Source: DATFLS01 sp964413425 (lineage in GTDB: Bacteria > Fidelibacterota > JAANXI01). From it: a stretch of 64,000 nucleotides of DNA. Position numbers and translations under genes: made by a program. Of the stretch, positions 36,689-45,624 are shown piece by piece (position 1 is the stretch's first letter; each line of letters starts with the position of its first letter). Location of the stretch: NCBI GenBank assembly GCA_964413425.1, contig CAYPST010000003.1, positions 48,048-112,047 of the forward strand, written 5' to 3'. Below the pieces are notes generated by a model. The model was not told where the DNA came from, made no database searches, and saw nothing but the letters and a program-made list of their open reading frames with translations.

Positions 36689-36774
36689 TGGTGCAGCATG
36701 AGGAAGAAGTTGCAGCGAATATGGAGCGAGCGGATCGGTCTGTTACTGCTGCCAGAGATAGAATTGTCAGATAA
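36688..36774 (+). pseudogene. Truncated HEPN-like partner of the nucleotidyltransferase
   Basis: The frame starts at an ATG overlapping the preceding stop (TAATG) and encodes only 28 residues, with ANMERADRSVTAARDRI. That resembles the first helix of HEPN proteins, which commonly start with a helix of the type L..A...L..A..L. The frame then stops, and none of the downstream HEPN motif (R-x4-6-H) is seen before the PHP gene at 36792. I read it as a 3'-deleted remnant. The length is too short for a firm family call. Confidence 0.4.
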
Positions 36775-36791
36775 GCACATGTAAAAATTAC

Positions 36792-38150
36792 ATGAATACA
36801 TACGAAAACACAATTCACGAACATATCACACAGTTGAATCACCGGGATCGGGAGGTACGGTTATCAGCAGCCGGAAGTGTCTCCGACTTTATGGAGTCCG
36901 GTGAACTAGCCCGGACTGTGACCGAAGAAGTGAATAATCACGTGCATACTGTTTATTCTTTCAGCCCCTATTCACCGACTATGGCTGCCTATAAAGCATG
37001 GGAAGCGGGATTGCAGACCGTCGGTATTATGGATCACGATTCGGTTGCCGGATGTGAAGAGATGCTGGAGGCGGGAAAATTCTTTGATATTGCTGCCACG
37101 GTGGGCTTCGAGATGCGGGTGAACTTTTCGGAGACCAGGATGGAAGGCCGGCGGCTGAATAACCCGGATTCGGAGAATCTGGCGTATATGGCTGTCCATG
37201 GCATTCCGAGACAGCGGTTGAACGATGCCCGGGAATTTTTGCAGCCTGTCCAGGCGGCTCGGAATCAGCGAAACCGGGCCATGGTGGACGCACTCAACCG
37301 GCTGCTTCCTCAGTGGGGGATTGACCAGGTGGATTATGAACAGGATGTCTACGAAGAATCCACGGCCAGAGAGAGAGGCAGCATTACCGAGCGGCATTTG
37401 ATGTGGGCGCTTTCGAAGAAGGTGGTGCAGCACACCGGAAAAGGCCCGCAGTTAGTTTCATTTGTGCAGGAAGTTATGGGTATATCGATCCCGGGAAGAG
37501 TTGTGGAATATCTCCGGGATAAAGAGAATTCCCACTACCTGTATGATCTATTGGGCATATTCAAAAGCACTCTGCTGGAAGAGATTTATCTCCAACCGGA
37601 TTACGAGGAATGTATTTCCGTCTGGGAAGCAGTGGATTTCGCCCGGCAAATCGGTGCGATTCCGGCGTATGCGTATCTTGGGGACGTCACCGAATCGCCA
37701 ACCGGCGATAAAAAAGCGCAGAAATTCGAAGACGATTACCTGGATGAGCTGATGCCGGAATTAAAGCGAATTGGATTTCAGGCCGTGACTTACATGCCTC
37801 CCAGAAATACCCGTGAACAATTGCTTCGGCTTCAGAAATTGTGTCAGAAACATAATCTCATGGAAATCAGCGGCGTTGATATCAACAGCTCCCGGCAGTC
37901 GTTTAACTGTCCGGAAATCCTGGAACCGGAGTTTCATCATCTTGTAGAAAACACCTGGACGCTCATTGCGCATGAAAAGTTGGCTTCTCATGACGAAACG
38001 TTCGGTTTCTTCCAGAAGAAAAATCCGTTCTCCCGGTTTCCACTCGAGAAACGGATCGAGATATACACCGAGGTCGGGAAGCAAATCGATTACTCAGATC
38101 CGGAAAGCATCTGGCAACAGGTAGAACCGATCATAAAGGAGTATGCATGA
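36792..38150 (+). CDS. PHP-domain metal-dependent hydrolase
   Basis: A 452-aa cytoplasmic protein with a PHP fold. NNHVHTVYS gives H50 and H52, MDHDSVAG gives D81-H82-D83, VGFEMRV supplies the Glu, and later His/Asp (AVHGIP, LIAHEK, GVDINS) complete a likely tri-metal site. PHP enzymes are often phosphatases, for example of histidinol phosphate or of nucleotides. The stop overlaps the start of the next gene (ATGA at 38147-38150), so the two are translationally coupled. A role in dephosphorylating a sugar-phosphate intermediate is plausible but unproven. No signal peptide is present. Confidence 0.75.
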   Translation: MNTYENTIHEHITQLNHRDREVRLSAAGSVSDFMESGELARTVTEEVNNHVHTVYSFSPYSPTMAAYKAWEAGLQTVGIMDHDSVAGCEEMLEAGKFFDIAATVGFEMRVNFSETRMEGRRLNNPDSENLAYMAVHGIPRQRLNDAREFLQPVQAARNQRNRAMVDALNRLLPQWGIDQVDYEQDVYEESTARERGSITERHLMWALSKKVVQHTGKGPQLVSFVQEVMGISIPGRVVEYLRDKENSHYLYDLLGIFKSTLLEEIYLQPDYEECISVWEAVDFARQIGAIPAYAYLGDVTESPTGDKKAQKFEDDYLDELMPELKRIGFQAVTYMPPRNTREQLLRLQKLCQKHNLMEISGVDINSSRQSFNCPEILEPEFHHLVENTWTLIAHEKLASHDETFGFFQKKNPFSRFPLEKRIEIYTEVGKQIDYSDPESIWQQVEPIIKEYA

Positions 38151-39376
38151 GCGGGATGACCCTGCACAACCTGGCGCCCCTTCTGAGAGGCCTCACCTTC
38201 GATGGAGCCAGGGGGAATATTGTGCATTTTCAGGACAACCAGGACATCGACCGGGATACATACAGTCTGTTAAAAAACGCCAATCCGGACAGTCCGCCTC
38301 CCCTCTATCTGGAAGAGACTTCGGATGAAGCACTGGTGGAATACGCGCGGACAACTTTTCAACTCTATACTGATAATCATGAGGTTTTCCCTGCGGTGGT
38401 GCTGGCGGAGAAAACAGGTCTGTTTTTCCTTGGTGAGACCTACGATAAGGCCCTTGCTGTCAAAAAATTATCCGGGGAGAACAAGCTGCCTGGTCAGGGT
38501 GAACACCTGCGTGTATCAAGACAATCCCCCGATGATGGATTTGACCGGAACCGGGTGGTAAAGAACAAAGTGGCTGTCGTTACCGGCTCTGCCCAGGGAT
38601 TCGGTGAGAGCATCGCCCGGCATCTCGCAGAAGCAGGCAGTCTGGTGTTTCTTGCTGATATCAATCTGGAGGGCGCGGAAGCGCTGGCCGGGGAGTTGAA
38701 TAAAAAGCACAGTCGTACCACCGCGCTTCCCGTGGAAGTGGATGTGTCTGAAGAGGGCGCCGTTGCCGCTATGATGGAGGAGATTCTTTGGCAGACAGGA
38801 GGGATGGACCTGTTTATCAGTAATGCGGGTGTGCTCCGGGCAGACAGCGTCAAAGAGATGACGTTGAAGACTTTCCAATTTGTTACGGACGTGAATTACA
38901 TCGGATATTTCCTGTGTGCAAAGTATGCTTCTCCGGTGATGGCGCGGCAGAATGAACCCACTGGAAAGTATTTTACCGATATTATCCAGATTAATTCGAA
39001 ATCCGGTCTGGAAGGATCCAATAAGAATGCCGCCTATGCCGGCGGGAAATTCGGCGGTATCGGGTTGACGCAAAGTTTTGCCAAAGAGCTGGTGGAAGAT
39101 AACATCAAAGTGAACAGTATCTGTCCCGGGAATTTCTTCGAAGGCCCGCTCTGGTCGGATCCGAAAGAGGGGCTGTTTGTACAGTACCTCAATGCGGGAA
39201 AGGTTCCCGGGGCAAAAACCATTGAAGACGTACGCGAGCACTACGAATCGCAGGTCCCGATGAGACGGGGTTGCCGGGGGGAAGACGTGATGAAAGCCAT
39301 CTATTATCTCATCGATCAGAAGTACGAAACCGGCCAGGCCGTCCCGGTGACCGGCGGCCAGGTTATGTTACACTAA
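38147..39376 (+). CDS. SDR oxidoreductase fused to a class II aldolase remnant
   Basis: Residues 141-409 are a complete short-chain dehydrogenase: TGSAQGFGESI (147-153 glycine motif), N226-A-G, S284/S286, Y297 and K301. Residues 1-140 contain FPAVVLAEKTGLFFLGETYD, which resembles the linker after the class II aldolase domain in bifunctional rhamnulose-1-phosphate aldolase/dehydrogenase proteins (about 690 aa). The aldolase metal-binding core is absent. So this is the dehydrogenase half of such a protein with only a stub of the aldolase. It would oxidise a hydroxyl of a sugar, sugar phosphate or aldehyde with NAD(P). Its start overlaps the PHP stop, with AAAGGAG before it. Confidence 0.82.
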   Translation: MSGMTLHNLAPLLRGLTFDGARGNIVHFQDNQDIDRDTYSLLKNANPDSPPPLYLEETSDEALVEYARTTFQLYTDNHEVFPAVVLAEKTGLFFLGETYDKALAVKKLSGENKLPGQGEHLRVSRQSPDDGFDRNRVVKNKVAVVTGSAQGFGESIARHLAEAGSLVFLADINLEGAEALAGELNKKHSRTTALPVEVDVSEEGAVAAMMEEILWQTGGMDLFISNAGVLRADSVKEMTLKTFQFVTDVNYIGYFLCAKYASPVMARQNEPTGKYFTDIIQINSKSGLEGSNKNAAYAGGKFGGIGLTQSFAKELVEDNIKVNSICPGNFFEGPLWSDPKEGLFVQYLNAGKVPGAKTIEDVREHYESQVPMRRGCRGEDVMKAIYYLIDQKYETGQAVPVTGGQVMLH

Positions 39377-39737
39377 ATACGAAACCACGAATTGCACGAA
39401 TTGACACGAATGGATAGGGATAGTTAAGAGTAAAGAGTAAAGAGTTAATAGAAAAGAGTTGTTGTTTTATGGAAAGTTTCCTTAGAAAACGCAGAGCTAG
39501 CAAAGATCGCAAAGAAATAATAAGGATTTATACGGTAGAACCGAAAAAAATCTTTGGATATCTCCAATATGTTTAATAAACAGTTGCCTATTCAAAAAAT
39601 CTATCTCTTTTACCTGTTATTAAACACTCTTAATATAATAAACAACTCTCTTTCCGAATCACTCTTAACTCTTTCCTCTTTTCTATTTGTATTCGTGGTT
39701 TCAAAATAATACAAGCTTGAAATAATAGGAGCATACA
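39377..39737. repeat. 361-bp gap flanked by inverted repeats
   Basis: CGAAACCACGAATT near 39379-39392 recurs in reverse as TATTCGTGGTTTC near 39688-39701, followed inward on both sides by matching runs of the type GAGTAAAGAGTTAATAGAAAAGAGTTGTT and its complement. The centre holds CGCAGAGCTAGCAAAGATCGCAAAGA. The inverted ends enclose about 320 bp, as in a MITE or folded repeat. No gene is supported. These strings occur as intergenic repeats in many FCB genomes. Confidence 0.4.
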
Positions 39738-41000
39738 ATGAAAACGAAAGCCATTCGCCTGTACGGGAAACAGGATCTCAGACTGGAAGAATTTGAGTTG
39801 CCGGAGATGAAAGAGGATGAAATTCTGGCGCATATTGTCTCCGACAGTCTCTGTATGTCCTCCTATAAGGCAGCGAAGCAGGGAGAAGATCACAAGCGTA
39901 TTCCGGATGAGGTGAGTGAGAATCCCGTCATCGTCGGACATGAATTTTGCGGGGAGATTCTGGAGGTCGGTACCAGATGGCGTGATCAATTCAAACCCGG
40001 CCAGCGATTCTCCATCCAGCCCGCCCTGAATTATAAAGGCAGTCTGGATGCTCCCGGATACTCGTTTCAATATATCGGGGGAGATGCTACCAACATTCTC
40101 ATCCCCAGTGAAGTGATGGAGATGGACTGCCTGCTGAATTATGATGGCCAGGCCTATTTCCTCGGGTCTCTGGCTGAACCGATGTCCTGTATTGTGGGCA
40201 CCTTTCACGCCATGTATCACCGGGCCCCCGGCAGTTACGATCACGAGATGGGCATTGTGGAAGGCGGAAATATGGCGATTCTGGCAGGTGCCGGTCCTAT
40301 GGGGCTCGGGACTATTGACTTTGTGTTACATGCGGATCGCAAGCCGGGCAGGGTGGTGGTGACGGATATTGATGATGATCGGCTCAATCGAGCGAGAGAT
40401 ATTTACACCGTCGAACATGCCAGAGAACAAGGAATTGAGCTCCAGTACGTGAATACCAGAGATATTGAGGCCGTCCCGGAGTATCTCATTTCACTCACAG
40501 GCGGCGACGGGTACGACGACGTGCTGGTGTTCGCTCCGGTGCGTCCCCTGGTCGAAGAGGCAGATCGAATTTTGGCCAGAGATGGCTGCCTGAACTTCTT
40601 TGCCGGACCCACGGATCCTGAATTCTCGGCGGAATTGAATTTCTATAATGTGCACTATAATCAAACCCACGTGGTCGGCACCAGCGGCGGCAATACGGAG
40701 GATATGCGCGAATCCCTGGAGCTTATGTCCAGAGGCGTGATCAATCCCGCTCCGATGATTACCCATGTGGGAGGCCTGGATGCGGTAGTGGATACCACCT
40801 TGCATCTGCCGGACATTCCGGGCGGAAAGAAGCTGATCTACACCAACATCTCTCTGCCGCTCACTGCCATAGAGGAATTCGAGGCCAAAGGCGAATCCGA
40901 TCCGCTGTTCGCGGAACTGGCGGAGATCGTGGCGCGCAATAATGGTCTGTGGTGCCTGAAGGCCGAGCAATATCTGCTGGAGTATGCGAAGAAGATTTGA
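39738..41000 (+). CDS. Zinc-type alcohol dehydrogenase, sorbose-1-phosphate reductase-like
   Basis: A 420-aa medium-chain dehydrogenase. C39 in SDSLCMSSYK, H68-E69 in VGHEFCGEI and the Glu of GSLAEPMSC are the catalytic zinc ligands. ILAGAGPMGLG is the dinucleotide-binding motif. The length and the missing four-cysteine structural-zinc lobe recall L-sorbose 1-phosphate reductase (SorE) and relatives, which interconvert a ketose 1-phosphate and a hexitol phosphate. Here that would fit L-fuculose 1-phosphate and a fucitol phosphate (inference). AGGAG lies upstream of the start. It seems to be the last gene of the dehydrogenase block. Confidence 0.82.
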   Translation: MKTKAIRLYGKQDLRLEEFELPEMKEDEILAHIVSDSLCMSSYKAAKQGEDHKRIPDEVSENPVIVGHEFCGEILEVGTRWRDQFKPGQRFSIQPALNYKGSLDAPGYSFQYIGGDATNILIPSEVMEMDCLLNYDGQAYFLGSLAEPMSCIVGTFHAMYHRAPGSYDHEMGIVEGGNMAILAGAGPMGLGTIDFVLHADRKPGRVVVTDIDDDRLNRARDIYTVEHAREQGIELQYVNTRDIEAVPEYLISLTGGDGYDDVLVFAPVRPLVEEADRILARDGCLNFFAGPTDPEFSAELNFYNVHYNQTHVVGTSGGNTEDMRESLELMSRGVINPAPMITHVGGLDAVVDTTLHLPDIPGGKKLIYTNISLPLTAIEEFEAKGESDPLFAELAEIVARNNGLWCLKAEQYLLEYAKKI

Positions 41001-41115
41001 GGGATTGAAGAAAAGAAAAATGAAAAAATGGAAAAAAGTCATTGACTGAGGCGATATAATATATTATACTTTCAACAACGCATAATTGCATAGCATTATA
41101 AAAAACATACTACCA

Positions 41116-41130
41116 GGGAAGAGAGTTCCC
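41116..41130. terminator. Small hairpin downstream of the dehydrogenase block
   Basis: GGGAA-GAGAG-TTCCC lies at 41116-41130 and is followed by CTTTACTTTTCTTTTCC about 11 bases later. The stem is short, so this is a weak terminator candidate for the operon ending at 41000. Confidence 0.25.
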
Positions 41131-41160
41131 AGCGGGCTTTACTTTTCTTTTCCGTTTAGA

Positions 41161-41176
41161 ATGAAAGCGGTTACAT
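41161..41176. promoter_or_regulatory. Upstream imperfect LacI-family operator
   Basis: ATGAAAGCGGTTACAT differs at two positions from the perfect palindrome at 41264-41279. The two centres are 103 bp apart, close to ten helical turns, which would suit a repression loop. Confidence 0.55.
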
Positions 41177-41263
41177 CCCTGTTGGATTGACCCGGCCAGT
41201 TATATTCTTTATTTCTTCCGTTAGTATGAGGTTTCTCGGCTGTGTTAAATTGTTACGACATGG

Positions 41264-41279
41264 ATGTAAGCGCTTACAT
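41264..41279. promoter_or_regulatory. LacI-family operator upstream of regulator 2
   Basis: ATGTAAGCGCTTACAT is a perfect 16-bp palindrome with a central CG-containing core, the classic LacI/GalR/CcpA operator form, ending 20 bases before the start codon of the LacI regulator. Autoregulation is likely. It is distinct from the 678-713 palindrome, so the two LacI proteins may have separate sites. Confidence 0.7.
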
Positions 41280-41299
41280 AAACTTAATGTGAGTAATGT

Positions 41300-42388
41300 A
41301 TGGCCTTATTACGGGATGTGGCCCGGTATACCGGTGTTTCGACAGCGACCGTCTCGCGAGTGTTAAACTCCCCCGAAAAAGTCAGCGTACCCACCCGGGC
41401 GAAAGTCAATGCAGCGATTGCGGAATTGGGGTATAAGCCCAACCGGGTGGCGCGCAGATTGTCAGGGCGCAGAGATGCCGCCCGGATGATCAGTTTGATT
41501 ATTCCTGATATCCAGAATCCTTTTTATAGTTTTGTGGCACGCGGAGTGGAAGATGTGGCCAATAGACATAATTGCACCCTCATTTTAGGCAACGCTGATG
41601 GCAATGCCGCCAAAGAAGAGACCTACTTAAATGTGGTCCGGGCGGAATCTGTGGATGGCATCATTGCCCCGCCCATCGATCAGGGAAAGGATTCGATCGT
41701 GGTGCGGTTGGTGCAGGAGGGTATTCCGGTGGTCTCGATTGATGGCCCGCTGCATCACGTGGAAGTGGATAGTGTCTACGTTGATAATACGAAAGGCACT
41801 ACGGAGGCGGTGCAGCATCTCATTCAGCTGGGGCATCGGCGCATCGCGATTCTCTGCGGCCCGTTGAACTATCTGGGATTTCAGGAACGCTTTGAAGGAT
41901 ACAAGCAAGCGCTGGAGGCGAACCGGATTCCGCTGGTGAAGCACTATCTGAAATTTGGGCAGTCCAGCCAGGAGATAGGCCGAATATTAGCTGAGGAGTT
42001 ATTGGCTCTGGAAACACCGCCAACGGCCATATTTGCCTGCGATAACCTGTTTACGACAGGTGCAATGGAAGCTATGTATACCCTTGGATTAAATATCCCA
42101 GACCAAGTGTCTATCATTGGCTTTGATGATATTCCGGTGATGCGGTCGTACACTCCCCCGTTAACTGCGGTCCGCCAGTCTGCGTATACACTGGGAGAGA
42201 CAGCGGCAACTCTTTTATTCCGGAGAATTGAACAGCCCGGCAGGGATTCGGAAAGGGTGATATTGGAACCGGAACTGATTGTCCGGGGGTCCTGTGGGCC
42301 GGTGCCCGAAGATAATATGCAACCAACGAACAGGTATGACGGCGGTAAAAAAGAGGAGTATAAAAAGAATTACACTAACCGCGTGTAA
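41300..42388 (+). CDS. LacI/GalR-family transcriptional regulator 2
   Basis: The helix-turn-helix is at 4-22 (LRDVARYTGVSTATVSRVLN), followed by the hinge YKPNRVARRLSG with the usual Leu (L54) that inserts into the central CG step. The effector domain has ISLIIPDIQNPFYSFVARG and VSIIGFDDIPVM. Length 362 aa. It stands between the dehydrogenase block and the second outer-membrane trio, with two matching palindromes upstream. It probably controls the trio and sulfatases and itself; the effector sugar is unknown. Confidence 0.92.
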   Translation: MALLRDVARYTGVSTATVSRVLNSPEKVSVPTRAKVNAAIAELGYKPNRVARRLSGRRDAARMISLIIPDIQNPFYSFVARGVEDVANRHNCTLILGNADGNAAKEETYLNVVRAESVDGIIAPPIDQGKDSIVVRLVQEGIPVVSIDGPLHHVEVDSVYVDNTKGTTEAVQHLIQLGHRRIAILCGPLNYLGFQERFEGYKQALEANRIPLVKHYLKFGQSSQEIGRILAEELLALETPPTAIFACDNLFTTGAMEAMYTLGLNIPDQVSIIGFDDIPVMRSYTPPLTAVRQSAYTLGETAATLLFRRIEQPGRDSERVILEPELIVRGSCGPVPEDNMQPTNRYDGGKKEEYKKNYTNRV

Positions 42389-42621
42389 TCGAGTGATATT
42401 CAGCCCGGGAAGACACTATGCCAGGAAGTAAGACCAGAGATCAGAGATCTTTGTGAGCTGAAATACTTGTCCCTTTCCGGCAAGACTCATTTATTTCGTA
42501 CAGAGCGTAAATTCAAACAAGGAGGCGTATATGACAGGAAGGATTGTTTGTGACCCCGCATTATATGGGGAGTACAGGTGGAAAAAAAATGGAAAACAAA
42601 CGACTGAAGGAGGGGAATGAA

Positions 42622-45600
42622 ATGTCCCGAATGAATGGAATTTTTCGGTTTTTCATGCTTATAATGCTGATCATGGTACTTCCGATGACTATAGCATTGG
42701 CCCAGACGGGGAAAATTGCCGGGACGGTCACAGACGCCGAAACCGGACAGCCGTTGCCAGGCGCAAATGTAGTAGTTGAGGGTACGCAATCAGGCGCGGC
42801 TGCTGATCAGGATGGCCACTACTTCATTATTAATCTGGATCCGGAAACCTATGCGGTCACGGCTTCTGTGATTGGCTATCAACAGGTGACTAAGACAGAT
42901 GTGGAGGTTTCTACCGGACATACGACGACCCTGAACTTCCGTCTGGAATCGACAGCGATTGCCGGTGAAGCGATTACCGTGGAGGCGGAAGTCGAAGTTG
43001 TGAGGATGGATGAATCCGCCAGCACTGTGTCGGTTAAGAGCGAAGAAATCACTGAAACGGCGACTATCAGGAGTGTGGAGGAGTACATCAACACCCAGGC
43101 CGGTGTAGAAGGGATGAACATCCGGGGAGGCGGTTTGGATGAAACCCGGTTTATGGTAGACGGACTCTCGGTAGTTGATAACCGGACCAATCAGCCGGTG
43201 ATGATGGTTAATCTCAGTGCCATCGAAGAATTGAATATAATCAAAGGGGGATTTCAGCCGGAATATGGCAACCTGCGCTCCGGATTGATCAATGTGGTAA
43301 CCAAATCCGCTTCGCCGTCCCGGTATAACGGATCCCTGGATTATCGGTATACACCGCCTCACCTGAAGCACAGTGGTGCCTCAGTGTTAAACCGGAATAA
43401 TTTCTGGCTCCGGCCTTATCTGGATCCCGGAGTGGCCATGGTCGGCACTCAAAACGGTACCTGGAGCGAAGAAGAGCAGGCCCAAAACCTGCAGTTCCGG
43501 GGGTGGGAAGCGGTGTCGGAGGATCTCATGTCTGACGCAGATCCCTCGAACGATATGACCCCCGAAGAGGCGCAGCAGCAGTTCATCTGGCGGCACGCCA
43601 TGGAAGGGTCGGATTCCCTGGGGCAGAAAGCCCGGAATTATGGACACAAGCCGGACTGGCTGGCCGATGTCAGCTTCGGAGGACCGGTGCCGCTGGTATC
43701 GGATTATCTGGGAAATCTGGCCTTTTTCTTCTCCCACAAGGATGACTGGGAGATGTTCGGGATGCTGACCAGCAGGGACTATTTTATTCAGCAGAACAGC
43801 CAGTTGAAACTGACTTCGCGGATCAGTGATGCCATTAAGTTGTCGGTGGAAGGGATTTACGGGGAAGTGCATACTGTCGCCCAGAATCCCGAAAATCCCA
43901 TTATGAATCCGACAGATTGGGATTTAATGGGTGATGCCGGACACATCTATTCTCCCCAGGCCAGTTCACCGTGGGATATTCATCGGTCAATGCAGGGGAT
44001 TTCCCTGGATCATGTGTTGAGCAACAAAACCTTCTATAACCTCCGGATCTCCCGGGTGTTTATCAATCACTGGGCAAATGGCCCCACGGCCTATCGCGAC
44101 ACCACCACCCTCCGGTATTTCGGATCCTTTGCACAAGATGAGACCCCGTGGGGATACGGTATTGAGTATGATAAGCTCCGGGATGACAAGCAGATCGGAG
44201 GAGGGGGATTATCGGATGAGTACAACTGGTCGGAAAATGAAACCTATAATGTGAAGTTCGATATGACCAGTCAGTTTGACCGGTACAATCAGGTCAAGTT
44301 CGGGTTCGAAGTGAATTATGATGATATTCACACCAACTGGATGCGGTATACCGAGAGCCAGAAACCGTTAACCCGCTCCGGGGATTGGCGGGTGTTTCCG
44401 TATATGATCAGCGGATATATGCAGGATAAGCTCGAGTTCGAGGGGATGATCGCCAACTTCGGAGTCCGGGTGGACTACAGTACCGCGAACACAGACTGGT
44501 ATTTAACCGATGATAAATATTCCGAGTATTATACGGATGAATACCGGGAAAATTTCACTGATGTAGCACCGACTGCTCCCACGAAGGATCATCTCAAAGT
44601 CAGTCCTCGGTTGGGGATTTCCCATCCCATATCAGAACGGTCGAAGCTGTATTTTAACTACGGGCATTTCTACTCCCGGGCTCCGTCCAGGGAGCTGTTC
44701 AGGATATATAAAGCCCCGAATTACCAGGGGATCGGTTTCCTCGGCAATCCCAGTGCGGATCTGCCCCGGACGGTGTCCTATGAATTGGGCGTGGACACCG
44801 ACATCGGGTACAACATGCTCCTGCATGTCGCGGGCTATTATAAAGATGTCAACAGCCAGACCGGTACAGTCACATATACGAATTATACGGGATTGGTCGA
44901 TTACAGTACGGTTGAAAATAATAATTACGAGGACATCCGCGGTTTTGAAGTGCGTCTGGAAAGGCGGTTCGGACGCTGGATTAGCGGCTGGCTCAATTAC
45001 ACTTACAGGGTCAGCACGTCCGGTTATGTCGGGCGGGAACATTACTATGAAGATCCCCGGCAGCAGATGCTGTATGGGCTGCAGAATCCCAGGCAGTTTC
45101 GTCCGCTGGCGCGTCCGGTGGCCCGGGCGAATGTGCGGTTGACCACTCCACCGGATTTTGGGCCCCGGTTTGGCGGAATGCGGCTCCTGGCGAATTGGCG
45201 ATTCGGTCTGTTGTTCAACTATAGGGCCGGGCAGTATTACACCTGGGATCCGCTGAATACCTATGAATTAACTAACAACATCCAGTGGCGTCCCAGCTAT
45301 AATTTTGACGCACGGATCAGTAAAACCCTCGCGGTGAGCGGTGTGCAGGTTCAGCTGTTTGCTGATATCCAGAATGTCTTCGATATCAAAAATCTGACAT
45401 CCCTGGCGTTTGAGGATGGGGTGGATCGGGAAAATTATTTTAAGTCCTTGCATCTTCCCATGTATGAAGGAGAAGAATACCAGAACCTGGGAATGGAACC
45501 AGGTGATGACGCTCCGGGCGATATCAAGAGCGAAGACAAACCGTACATTGATATGCCGAACATCAACTACTTGAGGTATCTGAATCCACGGGTGGCGACA

Positions 45601-45624
45601 TTTGGAATAAAGGTTAATTTTTAA
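42622..45624 (+). CDS. TonB-dependent outer-membrane receptor (trio 2)
   Basis: Paralogue of the receptor at 886, with the same layout: signal peptide ending IALAQ, carboxypeptidase-regulatory-like domain (GKIAGTVTDAETGQPLPGAN), plug (MNIRGGGLDETRFMVDGLSV) and barrel ending ATFGIKVNF. It is 1000 aa from ATG 42622, chosen because AAGGAGGGG at 42607-42615 has a six-base spacer. Starts at 42544 and 42589 lie upstream in frame but give long charged leaders before the signal peptide. Conserved stretches such as PP(H/R)LKHSG and LRPYLDPG suggest a recent duplication of the trio, while loop regions differ and may recognise a different oligosaccharide. No SusD follows. Confidence 0.9.
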   Translation: MSRMNGIFRFFMLIMLIMVLPMTIALAQTGKIAGTVTDAETGQPLPGANVVVEGTQSGAAADQDGHYFIINLDPETYAVTASVIGYQQVTKTDVEVSTGHTTTLNFRLESTAIAGEAITVEAEVEVVRMDESASTVSVKSEEITETATIRSVEEYINTQAGVEGMNIRGGGLDETRFMVDGLSVVDNRTNQPVMMVNLSAIEELNIIKGGFQPEYGNLRSGLINVVTKSASPSRYNGSLDYRYTPPHLKHSGASVLNRNNFWLRPYLDPGVAMVGTQNGTWSEEEQAQNLQFRGWEAVSEDLMSDADPSNDMTPEEAQQQFIWRHAMEGSDSLGQKARNYGHKPDWLADVSFGGPVPLVSDYLGNLAFFFSHKDDWEMFGMLTSRDYFIQQNSQLKLTSRISDAIKLSVEGIYGEVHTVAQNPENPIMNPTDWDLMGDAGHIYSPQASSPWDIHRSMQGISLDHVLSNKTFYNLRISRVFINHWANGPTAYRDTTTLRYFGSFAQDETPWGYGIEYDKLRDDKQIGGGGLSDEYNWSENETYNVKFDMTSQFDRYNQVKFGFEVNYDDIHTNWMRYTESQKPLTRSGDWRVFPYMISGYMQDKLEFEGMIANFGVRVDYSTANTDWYLTDDKYSEYYTDEYRENFTDVAPTAPTKDHLKVSPRLGISHPISERSKLYFNYGHFYSRAPSRELFRIYKAPNYQGIGFLGNPSADLPRTVSYELGVDTDIGYNMLLHVAGYYKDVNSQTGTVTYTNYTGLVDYSTVENNNYEDIRGFEVRLERRFGRWISGWLNYTYRVSTSGYVGREHYYEDPRQQMLYGLQNPRQFRPLARPVARANVRLTTPPDFGPRFGGMRLLANWRFGLLFNYRAGQYYTWDPLNTYELTNNIQWRPSYNFDARISKTLAVSGVQVQLFADIQNVFDIKNLTSLAFEDGVDRENYFKSLHLPMYEGEEYQNLGMEPGDDAPGDIKSEDKPYIDMPNINYLRYLNPRVATFGIKVNF

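Noticed and set aside
38516..39241. 241-codon open frame on the - strand
   Set aside because: Opposite the SDR domain, with no family features.
15436..41000. Bacterial microcompartment locus for fucose/rhamnose breakdown
   Set aside because: No shell protein, no propanediol or lactaldehyde enzymes and no encapsulation genes are present in the window.
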